Origin: Flagellimonas okinawensis
Lineage (GTDB): Bacteria; Bacteroidota; Bacteroidia; Flavobacteriales; Flavobacteriaceae
Assembly (NCBI RefSeq): GCF_029194005.1
Contig: NZ_JARFVA010000001.1
Coordinates: 744,001-808,000, forward strand
Reading direction: 5' to 3'
Length of the DNA stretch: 64,000 bases
The position numbers and the translations under genes are program-made. Below, one piece after another: positions 16,966 to 23,935 of the stretch. The notes beneath the pieces were generated by a model. It was not told where the DNA came from. It worked only from the letters and a program-made list of their open reading frames with translations, and made no database searches. How positions within the stretch are numbered: position 1 is the first letter of the stretch; each line of letters starts with the position of its first letter.

Positions 16966-17760
16966 CTAGGCTGATTGTAATTGATGTTTTGCTTCCATTA
17001 GCCTGTATGCTATCATGAATTCCTGATGCACCTCCTTTTGGGAGATATTAAGTTCATTGGCTATTTCGGAAAAGGAACATCTTAGTTCGCAACGCATTTT
17101 AAGCACCTTTGCCTGCTCTTCTGTCATTTCGCCAGTAAACTTTACCTCATCCATATTGTTATTACTGGAATCGAGTTTATTTCCTTGATGAACGATGGTT
17201 TTAATATCTTCAATTGCCTCCTTAATCTCTCTACAGGTTTCATTGATGCCTTTTCCCATTGCTTTGGAAATGGCCTTGTACTGAAAACCATATTTCAAAC
17301 ACAGGTTGATTACGTGTCTTTTGCTGTCATCCAATAATGGCAGGACGCGTATGATACTTTCGAACTTCTCTTGTTCCCCTTCCTGAAGTTTAAAATTGTT
17401 ATTGTCTTCAACAGGGTCATACCCGACCATATAGTCTTGGTAATTCTCAAAACTCTCCAATGAGTGGACTTTCCTAAAAAACCTGTTCTTGGGGCGTGTA
17501 TAGTATGAAATGCACTCCCTTTTCATGACAAATCGCAGGAAAAAATAAATGTGCTTGGGTGATTCCAATGTATCTCTATGCACCCATAACTTCAAGAATA
17601 CATCCTGAACCAATGTTTCCACAACAAAACCATCATCGAGAAAACTCTTTCCTAGCCAGAAAATCTGTCTATTGTATTTGGTATAGATTTCCGTAAAAGA
17701 ATTGGCACAACCCTTTTTTAGGCGTTCATAGCATTCTTCTAGGTTATGATGGTTTTCCAT
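16966..17760 (-). CDS. ECF sigma factor paired with dCas12f
   Basis: A 264-residue sigma-70 family protein. Region 2 is at about 20-90 ([48 protein letters not shown]) and region 4 at about 135-190 ([30 protein letters not shown]). A second helix-turn-helix follows at about 212-256 ([32 protein letters not shown]), making the protein longer than standard ECF factors. There is no anti-sigma gene nearby. The dCas12f-like gene follows after 1 base, so the two are co-expressed; by analogy with reported dCas12f-sigmaE systems, the guide complex would recruit this sigma factor to DNA. The divergent XRE gene and a palindrome between them suggest control by that regulator. Confidence 0.85.
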   Translation of the reverse strand: MENHHNLEECYERLKKGCANSFTEIYTKYNRQIFWLGKSFLDDGFVVETLVQDVFLKLWVHRDTLESPKHIYFFLRFVMKRECISYYTRPKNRFFRKVHSLESFENYQDYMVGYDPVEDNNNFKLQEGEQEKFESIIRVLPLLDDSKRHVINLCLKYGFQYKAISKAMGKGINETCREIKEAIEDIKTIVHQGNKLDSSNNNMDEVKFTGEMTEEQAKVLKMRCELRCSFSEIANELNISQKEVHQEFMIAYRLMEAKHQLQSA

Positions 17761-17823
17761 GCGTTTGTTCTTTGTTAATACTTGGTGTTGATGAACCCTT
17801 TTTCTTTGGTTTGGAATTTTTCC

Positions 17824-17841
17824 AAGCTGAAATTTTAGCTT
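17824..17841. promoter_or_regulatory. Palindromic operator candidate between sigma and XRE genes
   Basis: AAGCTGAAATTTTAGCTT is a near-perfect 18-bp palindrome (one non-complementary pair). It lies 63 bases upstream of the sigma start and 113 bases upstream of the divergent XRE start. XRE dimers typically bind such sites. Confidence 0.4.
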
Positions 17842-17954
17842 AAATTAGTCGTGTAGAAAGATGTAACCCACCATAACCGATTGTAAATTATCAGTATGAG
17901 CTTGTATTTTACCAAAAGGCGGGCACGAAAGAATATTATCAATATCTTTAAGTT

Positions 17955-18344
17955 ATGACGACAGACACAAAAGCCAATCATATAGGACGAAAGATTGCTC
18001 GAATCAGGGAACTCCGGGGAATGAAGCAAGAAACACTTGCGGAGGAACTGGGAATCAGTCAGCAAAGTGTCTCAACCTTGGAAAAAAGTGAAACCTTAGA
18101 GGATAAGAAACTTGAAGAAATCGCAAAGGCGTTGGGAGTTACGAAAGAAGGTATTGAGAATTTTTCCGAGGAATCCGTTTTAAACATCATTTCAAATTCT
18201 TTTCATGACCAATCTGCATTAAATGCAATTTTACACCAACCTACTTTTAATCCTTTAGATAAGGTAGTTGAGCTTTATGAGCGTCTTGTTCAAGCTGAAA
18301 AGGACAAGGTTGCTTACTTGGAGAAGTTGCTGAAGGATAAATGA
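17955..18344 (+). CDS. XRE-family transcriptional regulator
   Basis: A 129-residue protein with an N-terminal XRE helix-turn-helix (IRELRGMKQETLAEELGISQQSVSTLEKSE, about residues 18-47) and a C-terminal helical tail ending in a likely coiled coil (VVELYERLVQAEKDKVAYLEKLLK). It is divergent from the sigma/dCas12f operon, with a palindrome in the shared upstream region, and ends in a strong terminator. Repression of the sigma/dCas12f operon and itself is plausible. It also resembles generic XRE proteins of Bacteroidota elements. Confidence 0.8.
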   Translation: MTTDTKANHIGRKIARIRELRGMKQETLAEELGISQQSVSTLEKSETLEDKKLEEIAKALGVTKEGIENFSEESVLNIISNSFHDQSALNAILHQPTFNPLDKVVELYERLVQAEKDKVAYLEKLLKDK

Positions 18345-18362
18345 GTACTTCTTAAAAGAAAC

Positions 18363-18400
18363 TAAGAAACCTCAATCCTATGTAGGATTGAGGTTTCTTA
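18363..18400. terminator. Strong hairpin terminator after the XRE gene
   Basis: A 17-bp perfect stem: 18363-18379 pairs with 18384-18400 around the four-base loop ATGT. The arms contain GAAACCTCAATCCT and AGGATTGAGGTTTC. It lies 19 bases after the XRE stop. Confidence 0.8.
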
Positions 18401-18478
18401 TGTATTAATGGCTAAACTTACCTCCCTAATAATTCGGTTATCTTTACCCGTTAAACATAAGTTTGAAAATCCAAATGA

Positions 18479-19345
18479 ATGAGAATTAACGACAAGTCAA
18501 TTGAAAAATTAAGAATGCTAATCAACGAAGAGACTGAATATCGCTCTGGACCAAAGTTGATTGAGTTTTTTAATGACTTAGGCTTTAATGATTCCTATGG
18601 TCAAGGATTCCCTTCAAGATGGAAATACACGGAGGATAGATTAAAACATATCAACGGAACACCAGAATTAGATAAATGCATTGAGAAATTATTCAATCCA
18701 GTAAACTTTATTGGTAAAATTTCTGAGCTAGACAATTACATCAAAGACTTTAATCAATACTTGGCATTTGACAAATGGCAGGTGGTAAGAGACGAAACTG
18801 TCATAGCTTTCAAAAAAACGAACAAAGTAAAATTACACGATGATAAGGTTGAAGTCAAAGCAGATGAATTTTTGGAAAAAGAGTTCGAAAGTATATCACT
18901 CGAAAAACTTGGTCTTGACGGAACAGTTACAGATGTTCTAATGATTAGATTCAATGAAATAAAAAAATGCTTTGCTTCTAAAGCTCATTTATCGGTCATT
19001 TTCATGTCTGGCAGTACTTTAGAAGGAATTTTATTGGGTATTGCACTCAATAATCCTATAGCATTTAATCAAGCAAATTCAGCGCCAAAAAATCGAGAAG
19101 GAAAGGTTAAACAATTTCCTGAATGGACTTTGAGTCAACTGATAGATACTTCAAGCGAAATAGGACTTTTAAAAGAGGATGTAAAAAAATTTAGCCACGC
19201 TTTAAGAGATTTCAGGAATTACATTCATCCATACCAACAAGTAAGTTCTGGATTTAATCCTGACCAACATACAGCTAAAATTTGTTTTCAAGTGCTGAAA
19301 GCAGCAATATTTCAATTAAATGAAAACAAAAAAGCCGGCACCTAA
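18479..19345 (+). CDS. AbiJ-like abortive-infection protein with HEPN-type motif
   Basis: A 288-residue protein. The N-terminus (INEETEYRSGPKLIEFFNDLGF, YGQGFPSRWKYTEDRL) resembles AbiJ N-terminal domains, and the C-terminal part contains LRDFRNYIHPYQ, an R-x(6)-H HEPN-type signature found in toxins that cleave RNA. The combination suggests an abortive-infection protein. It stands alone between a terminator and convergent mobilization genes, within the defence cargo. No antitoxin is visible. Confidence 0.6.
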   Translation: MRINDKSIEKLRMLINEETEYRSGPKLIEFFNDLGFNDSYGQGFPSRWKYTEDRLKHINGTPELDKCIEKLFNPVNFIGKISELDNYIKDFNQYLAFDKWQVVRDETVIAFKKTNKVKLHDDKVEVKADEFLEKEFESISLEKLGLDGTVTDVLMIRFNEIKKCFASKAHLSVIFMSGSTLEGILLGIALNNPIAFNQANSAPKNREGKVKQFPEWTLSQLIDTSSEIGLLKEDVKKFSHALRDFRNYIHPYQQVSSGFNPDQHTAKICFQVLKAAIFQLNENKKAGT

Positions 19346-19356
19346 CTCTAAATCAA

Positions 19357-19381
19357 GCTTAAAACGGAACCGTTTAAAAGC
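19357..19381. terminator. Stem-loop between convergent genes
   Basis: GCTT-A-AAACGG-AA-CCGTTT-AA-AAGC folds into a hairpin just after the AbiJ-like gene. There is only a weak T run on either strand. It could terminate transcription from either side. Confidence 0.4.
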
Positions 19382-19433
19382 AGAAAATATGCACCCCAAA
19401 TCTTACCCCCAACTTTTGCGCATGGATCCTGGC

Positions 19434-19477
19434 GGGTTTTTGTAGCGTTCCGGCAGATAAGCGTAAAGCAAAAACCC
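19434..19477. repeat. Inverted repeat downstream of the relaxase gene
   Basis: GGGTTTTTG (19434-19442) and CAAAAACCC (19469-19477) are exact complements around a 26-base loop. They lie 28 bases beyond the relaxase stop and are probably part of the 3' end of the mobilization operon. Confidence 0.4.
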
Positions 19478-19504
19478 GAAAGGGCGCAACCTACTTTTTG
19501 GATC

Positions 19505-20527
19505 TCAATACCCCATGTCCTCACCTGTGCCCCTAGCCTTATCGATACCCCTTCCAAGGGCTTTGATGATCTTGGCCGCCATTTGCACTTTATTGGTCGG
19601 GATACTGGGAGCCTTGACCCCCATCGTCCTAAGGAGTTTAAAGGCCATGTCCTTTTCCTTGGTGGGCAGTCCCATGACCTTGGCAAAAAACTTCCCCGGT
19701 TCCTTGGCATGGGCCTTTCTCCCAACATAGGATTCCACATAGTTCCTTTTGAAACCAGTAGTCCTGTCAAAGGTCTTCTCTGCTGCTTGGTAAAAGCTGT
19801 CCCGGTCAAACCCTCTTTTTATGGTCTTTCCGTTCAGTTCCACTTCGGAGGCCTTATGTTTTGCCATTGGTGAAAGGGTGTGGGTGTTCGTTACGTCCCT
19901 TCTACTGACAATAATATGGATATGGGTCTGTGGCCCTTCCTTTTGCATCCCTGCGGCCACCAATTGTCCATTCTGCTTATGAGGGGCCAATCTTTCCTGC
20001 TCTTTGATCCTCTTTTCAAGCTCTTTGACATTCCCCATGGATTCGCCCCGTTCCACTTTTCGTATCTCGTTCCTGAGCCTTGCTATCTCCCCTCTGTAGG
20101 GCGCATTCTCCTGCACTTGTCTATCAAAGCCCCGATAGGTGCGCTCATGCTCTATCTTGGCATAGTATTTCAGGTTCTCTGCCTTGACCTCTTGGTTCCT
20201 ATGGAAACTCTTGGCATAATCCTCCATGAGCTTCCTTGTGTATTCCCTTAGTATGCTGGGGTCATTGCCTATGGCCTTAAACTCCCTTTGGTTGGGACTT
20301 ACCACTATGGAATAGAATTTAGGGTCCTTTTGCCTAAGTTTGGCCGTATTGGCATCTATTTCATCGATGACCGTTTGAGGGCTTACGCTGTCGTTCTCCT
20401 GGTCAAAGAACTCTTCCCTTTGTTCTGGTAATCTATCCTCGTTTTCCTTTTCAAGATAATCCACATAGTTCCCTACACTGGAGTTGTAGGTACTGCCCGT
20501 TTTTTGTGCTGAGATGGTAAGGTACAT
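19505..20527 (-). CDS. mobB: Relaxase/mobilization protein (MobB/BmgA-like, DUF5712 type)
   Basis: A 340-residue protein of the Bacteroidota mobilization family. It carries a three-His type relaxase signature (THIHIIVSRRD, H202 and H204; a further conserved-looking IEHERTYRG at 126-134) and a highly charged middle. Relaxases nick the plasmid or element at oriT and lead the strand into a conjugation pore. It follows the BfmA/BtgA gene after 5 bases in one operon. With no secretion genes present, the element is mobilizable rather than self-transmissible. Confidence 0.85.
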   Translation of the reverse strand: MYLTISAQKTGSTYNSSVGNYVDYLEKENEDRLPEQREEFFDQENDSVSPQTVIDEIDANTAKLRQKDPKFYSIVVSPNQREFKAIGNDPSILREYTRKLMEDYAKSFHRNQEVKAENLKYYAKIEHERTYRGFDRQVQENAPYRGEIARLRNEIRKVERGESMGNVKELEKRIKEQERLAPHKQNGQLVAAGMQKEGPQTHIHIIVSRRDVTNTHTLSPMAKHKASEVELNGKTIKRGFDRDSFYQAAEKTFDRTTGFKRNYVESYVGRKAHAKEPGKFFAKVMGLPTKEKDMAFKLLRTMGVKAPSIPTNKVQMAAKIIKALGRGIDKARGTGEDMGY

Positions 20528-20532
20528 GTTCG

Positions 20533-21117
20533 TTATCTTAATTGATGTTTCAGGCTTTCAAAATCCCCGATGCCCATATTGATCTTGAGATAGGGTTTGC
20601 CCATCATTGGCTCCACTTTCTCCACGTTGTTGAGGATTTCATTGCAGCGATTTTTATATTCTTTGAACTCTTGTAGTATCCTGTCATGTTCAACTTTCGG
20701 AACGGTATTCCTAGGCTCCAAAAAATCCATTCGCTCTTCCTGTGTCTGGACTGGCTCGGGTCTCGGTTTCCTCCCATCCTTTACATAGGCCTCGTAAAGA
20801 ATGAGTACCATTTCATAGGTCGGCCGGATACTGGTCTTTTCCATGTTCTTGATAATGGCAATAATCCTATCGAATTTCTTCATCATCTGACGCTCCAACT
20901 TTTTGATACTGTCAAGGATGATCTTTGTTCCCTCTCCAAAAGGGTCAAGATGGTTCTCCTTGAAGTATTGTATCATTCCATCCAACACCTCACTATGGGA
21001 CTTGTTGAACCTTTTGGAATAACTGCGAAAGCGTATGGCCGTTTCCTTCTTTACGGTGATATTGGAATAACCACCGCTTCCTTTCTTTGTTCTGCCGTTT
21101 GTTGATTGCTTTTCCAT
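20533..21117 (-). CDS. BfmA/BtgA-family mobilization accessory protein
   Basis: A 194-residue protein opening with a basic stretch and SNITVKKETAIRFRSYSKRFNKSHSEVLDGMIQYF, a ribbon-helix-helix-like region, then a long helical part. BfmA/BtgA proteins sit upstream of relaxase genes in Bacteroidota mobilizable elements and are thought to bind oriT. This matches the position here, as first gene of the mob operon. Confidence 0.85.
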   Translation of the reverse strand: MEKQSTNGRTKKGSGGYSNITVKKETAIRFRSYSKRFNKSHSEVLDGMIQYFKENHLDPFGEGTKIILDSIKKLERQMMKKFDRIIAIIKNMEKTSIRPTYEMVLILYEAYVKDGRKPRPEPVQTQEERMDFLEPRNTVPKVEHDRILQEFKEYKNRCNEILNNVEKVEPMMGKPYLKINMGIGDFESLKHQLR

Positions 21118-21379
21118 AGGTGCGATTTTGTTTTTTAGTGAAATTGCGTCAATTTTTGCGTCAAAAATTTCCAGTGTTTATTGGGCTTCCCAAAGGGTTT
21201 ACTGTAGATTTCGGAAAAGTCTACTGTAGCCCCAATTTTTCCACAGTATTCCAAAAAGTGTTCAATTAACTGGTTTTCAACTTGTTGAAGACCCGAAAAC
21301 AACCGTGATGGCGCAATTTGCGCATCACCCTCTTGCTATTCCTACGTCCCGCAAGCGGGACCGAATGAATACTATCTTA
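21118..21379. other. Mob-operon upstream region, candidate oriT
   Basis: Between the mobilization operon and the integrase stop. It holds a repeated TTGCGTCAA (near 21145 and 21160), two ACTGTAG copies, and two hairpins: GTGAT-G-GCGCAA-T-TTGCGC-ATCAC (21305-21328) and GTCCCGC-AA-GCGGGAC (21346-21361). In this family oriT usually lies just upstream of the mob genes. The second hairpin is 18 bases beyond the integrase stop and may help end integrase transcription. Confidence 0.4.
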
Positions 21380-22618
21380 TCATCCTTCGGCTGCTTTTTT
21401 GGTCTGCATATGTTCAATTAGATTTTGCATGTCCTCCCCTATCTTGTGTTCCAGTACCCTTGCATAGATTTGTGTGGTGGACAATTTGGTATGGCCGAGC
21501 ATTTTGGAGACTGTTTCTATCGGGACTCCATTGGACAAGGTTACCGTTGTTGCAAAAGTGTGCCTTGCAGTATGGAATGTCACTTTCTTGTAAATCTTAC
21601 AGGCTTTGCAGATTTCCTTTAAGTAATAATTGACCTTTTGATTGCTATAAACAGGCAATAGGACTTTCATCATCTTTCTTTCTGCGGAATCTTCATATTT
21701 TTTGATGATCTCCTTTGCTTGTGGAAGTAAGGGGATTTTGAGTTTTTCGTCCGTCTTTATCCTTTTGGTGAACAACCATTCATTGCCATCTATTCCTTTA
21801 AGAAGATGGTCTGGGGTCAATGCCTTGACATCGATATAGGATAGGCCAGTATAGCACGAGAAGAGAAACACATCCTTGCATTTCTCAACCCCCTCCTTTG
21901 TGAACGTGGTTTCTTCTATCAACCTCAATTCCCGTTTTGTTAAATATTCCCGTTCGGTTTTCTCAAAACGCAGTTTATAGTTTTCAAAAGGGTCTTTTGT
22001 TATCCAATCCAGCCGAACGGCCAACCTTGACATTTTCTTTAGCCGTTCCATGTGCTTCATAGCCCCGTTATTGGTGCACTTGGTTCTTGTCGATGGCCTG
22101 TACTTTCTTAGGTACTGCTCAAAGTCCGATATAAAACGGTAATTCAGTTTTTTGAGCTTTATATCCTCAATCCCGTATTCCTCTTTTAAAAAGAGGTTTA
22201 TGCACCGTTCGGTAATATGGTAGTTCTTTCTGGTTCCCGGGCGCAAAGATGTGTGCATGGTTCCATTGTGGTAGGCAATCAATTGCTTCAATGTCTTGCC
22301 CCCCTCATCTTCCCCAAAGAACCTTGCCTTTATGGCCAATGGTGTGATTACCTTCTCTTCTGCCATCAATAGCCTATGGGCCTCATGAAGGCCTGTATAA
22401 ATTTGGTCTAGGTACTTGTTAAGGGAGATAACGTAATTGGAAAATCCCTTGCCCCTTTTACGGCTATTGTCCCATAAATTGGTTTTGATTTCCCGATTTA
22501 TGCTAAAATCGGTGCGCTCACCATCGATGGTGATCCTACAATAGACAATCCGGTTCTCAGATTGCACCTTGTGCTTTCTTGTAAAGAAATTGATTGTTAA
22601 ACGATTGTTTTTCTGCAT
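21380..22618 (-). CDS. int: Tyrosine recombinase/integrase of the mobilizable element
   Basis: A 412-residue integrase. The open frame extends to 22663, but the ATG at 22618 (MQKNNRLTINFF) has an AAAGG-type ribosome-binding sequence and fits the family start. Catalytic boxes are CYTGLSYIDV (Ser in place of the first Arg), HTARHTF, MLGH and TTQIYARV (catalytic Tyr). The TGLSY variant is known from IntDOT-like recombinases. It lies 226 bases from the tRNA-Pro end, pointing away from it, which is the usual place for an integrase using a tRNA attachment site. Confidence 0.93.
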   Translation of the reverse strand: MQKNNRLTINFFTRKHKVQSENRIVYCRITIDGERTDFSINREIKTNLWDNSRKRGKGFSNYVISLNKYLDQIYTGLHEAHRLLMAEEKVITPLAIKARFFGEDEGGKTLKQLIAYHNGTMHTSLRPGTRKNYHITERCINLFLKEEYGIEDIKLKKLNYRFISDFEQYLRKYRPSTRTKCTNNGAMKHMERLKKMSRLAVRLDWITKDPFENYKLRFEKTEREYLTKRELRLIEETTFTKEGVEKCKDVFLFSCYTGLSYIDVKALTPDHLLKGIDGNEWLFTKRIKTDEKLKIPLLPQAKEIIKKYEDSAERKMMKVLLPVYSNQKVNYYLKEICKACKIYKKVTFHTARHTFATTVTLSNGVPIETVSKMLGHTKLSTTQIYARVLEHKIGEDMQNLIEHMQTKKAAEG

Positions 22619-22787
22619 GTTGCAACCTTTTAGAGTGTTAATACTGTGAAAGTCAAAACACAAGAAAAATGGTTCTAAAAGTCATTTAAAGTTACAACAA
22701 GAACTGTAAGTGTTTGCTCCCGATGGGAACACGCTTGATATGATTTTAGATGGTTTTAAATGAATTCAAACGATATGCCTAAAAACA

Positions 22788-22823
22788 CAAAACACTGAAA
22801 ATCATAAGATTAACAGTGTTTTG
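22788..22823 (-). terminator. Hairpin downstream of tRNA-Pro
   Basis: CAAAACACTG (22788-22797) pairs with CAGTGTTTTG (22814-22823). On the minus strand it follows the tRNA and leads into TGTTTTT, so it probably ends tRNA transcription. Confidence 0.6.
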
Positions 22824-22843
22824 ATTTTACTTGAAAAGGTTAA

Positions 22844-22856
22844 GTCGGGATGACTG
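22844..22856. repeat. Candidate attR at the 3' end of tRNA-Pro
   Basis: GTCGGGATGACTG overlaps the acceptor stem and T-stem of tRNA-Pro and is repeated exactly at 9070-9082. Insertion here restores an intact tRNA. Confidence 0.7.
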
Positions 22857-22918
22857 GATTCGAACCAGCGACCACACGCACCCCATGCGTGTACGCTACC
22901 AGACTGCGCCACATCCCG
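22845..22918 (-). tRNA. tRNA-Pro (anticodon GGG)
   Basis: The minus strand folds as a 74-base cloverleaf without encoded CCA: acceptor CGGGATG/CATCCCG with discriminator A, D-arm GCGCAG..., anticodon arm CACGC-ATGGGGT-GCGTG, T-arm GCTGG-TTCGAAT-CCAGT. In the seven-base anticodon loop, T33 is followed by GGG, decoding proline CCC/CCU. It is the integration target of the neighbouring element. Confidence 0.93.
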
Positions 22919-23234
22919 AAAATGGACTGCAAAAATATAAATTTTGGTGATAAATCAACCTTGTCCCTAGAAAACTTTTGATGGATTTGATTGGCAGTAC
23001 TATTAACCCCAGTTTTCCTATTAAAGTTTAAAGTTACTCATCGGATAACTGCCATAAAATATGGCCCAGATCGTTATAATATCGATTGGGCCATATTACA
23101 CATAATTAAAAATTCTATTCACCATAAATCCTTTTTTAAAAGTGGCTGGGTTCACCTAATGCCCAACACCTTGATTTTTACATTAAATCGATACGTTTTA
23201 TGGTTCATAAAATGAACAAAAACGCCTAATTCTA
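22919..23234. other. Intergenic region with a stem-loop
   Basis: About 316 bases between tRNA-Pro and the PepSY-like gene. It contains the hairpin at 23059-23096 and the tRNA promoter region; no gene was found. Confidence 0.5.
23059..23096 (-). terminator. Stable stem-loop, possible terminator
   Basis: ATATGGCCCA-G-ATCG (23059-23073) pairs with CGAT-TGGGCCATAT (23083-23096), a 14-bp stem with one bulge. It lies about 140 bases past the stop of the PepSY-like gene. The T run after it is short, so termination is uncertain. Confidence 0.45.
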
Positions 23235-23744
23235 TTAAAGGAACTCGCCTTTTTCATCAACTTTTACCCGCAATACTTTGTCTCCATTTTCCAATTTCAA
23301 CTTGTATTTTTTTGTGACTCCTTTTTTATCATAATAATGTGTCACATAGGTATCCTTGGTGATTGTCCATCCTGGGAATCTATCCAAAACGGCAGTTTTT
23401 ACAGAATTGGGCAGGTTAATGTTCTTAAATCTTTCAGCAGTACGGATAATTTTTCCGTCCTTATCATACGCAGCTAAGATCTTACCTTCTGGTATGTAGA
23501 AATTGATGTTGTAAACGTCATAATCGTCTTGGTAATACTCTGAGCTCTTAACATCAAAAGCTGCTACTTTACGTCTAAGCATTTCTACCGGTATAGAAGC
23601 TTCTTCTTTGGTATCAATGCTGTTCAGATACTTGTAGTTGGTTGCATACACCACTACCTCTGACAACTCCTCTGTCTTAATGATTTGAGATTGCATAGGT
23701 GCTACAATTCCCATCACAAAAAGAACTAACAATAGCTTTTTCAT
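23235..23744 (-). CDS. Secreted PepSY-like protein
   Basis: A 169-residue protein with a signal peptide (MKKLLLVLFVMGIVAPMQSQ) and a beta-rich mature part. Segments such as IPEGKILAAYDKDGKIIRTAERF, PNSVKTAVLDRFPGW and YKLKLENGDKVLRVKVDEKGEF resemble PepSY-like/BLIP-type small periplasmic proteins of Bacteroidota. Function unknown. Confidence 0.55.
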   Translation of the reverse strand: MKKLLLVLFVMGIVAPMQSQIIKTEELSEVVVYATNYKYLNSIDTKEEASIPVEMLRRKVAAFDVKSSEYYQDDYDVYNINFYIPEGKILAAYDKDGKIIRTAERFKNINLPNSVKTAVLDRFPGWTITKDTYVTHYYDKKGVTKKYKLKLENGDKVLRVKVDEKGEFL

Positions 23745-23935
23745 GACCTTTATTTTTAAGTTAATAATCCTTACGAAAGGAATTGCGGAGCTCCATAATT
23801 CACAAGCAACCTAAAATAACACACATCTATCTGTTCCACAATGACCTAGGTCAGTTTTACGGTCATTTTTATGCGTGATCCATGAACCAAAAATCGCCTT
23901 GTTTTACAGATTTAAAAAAGAAAGAATCCGAAAGC

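Larger units (their letters stand above)
9070..22856. mobile_element. Integrative mobilizable element in tRNA-Pro
   Basis: About 13.8 kb between two direct copies of a 13-bp tRNA-Pro 3'-end sequence, with a tyrosine integrase next to the tRNA, a DUF5712-type relaxase, a BfmA/BtgA-type protein and no type IV secretion genes. It therefore depends on a helper for transfer. The cargo is mostly defence and regulation: CBASS-like operon, restriction-modification, sigma/dCas12f pair, XRE proteins and an AbiJ-like gene. Much of the cargo (9.4-15.6 kb) is markedly more AT-rich than the flanking chromosome. Confidence 0.75.

Noticed and set aside
19348..19809. Open frame antisense/overlapping the relaxase 3' end
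   Set aside because: It is a shadow frame of the relaxase gene with no domain of its own.
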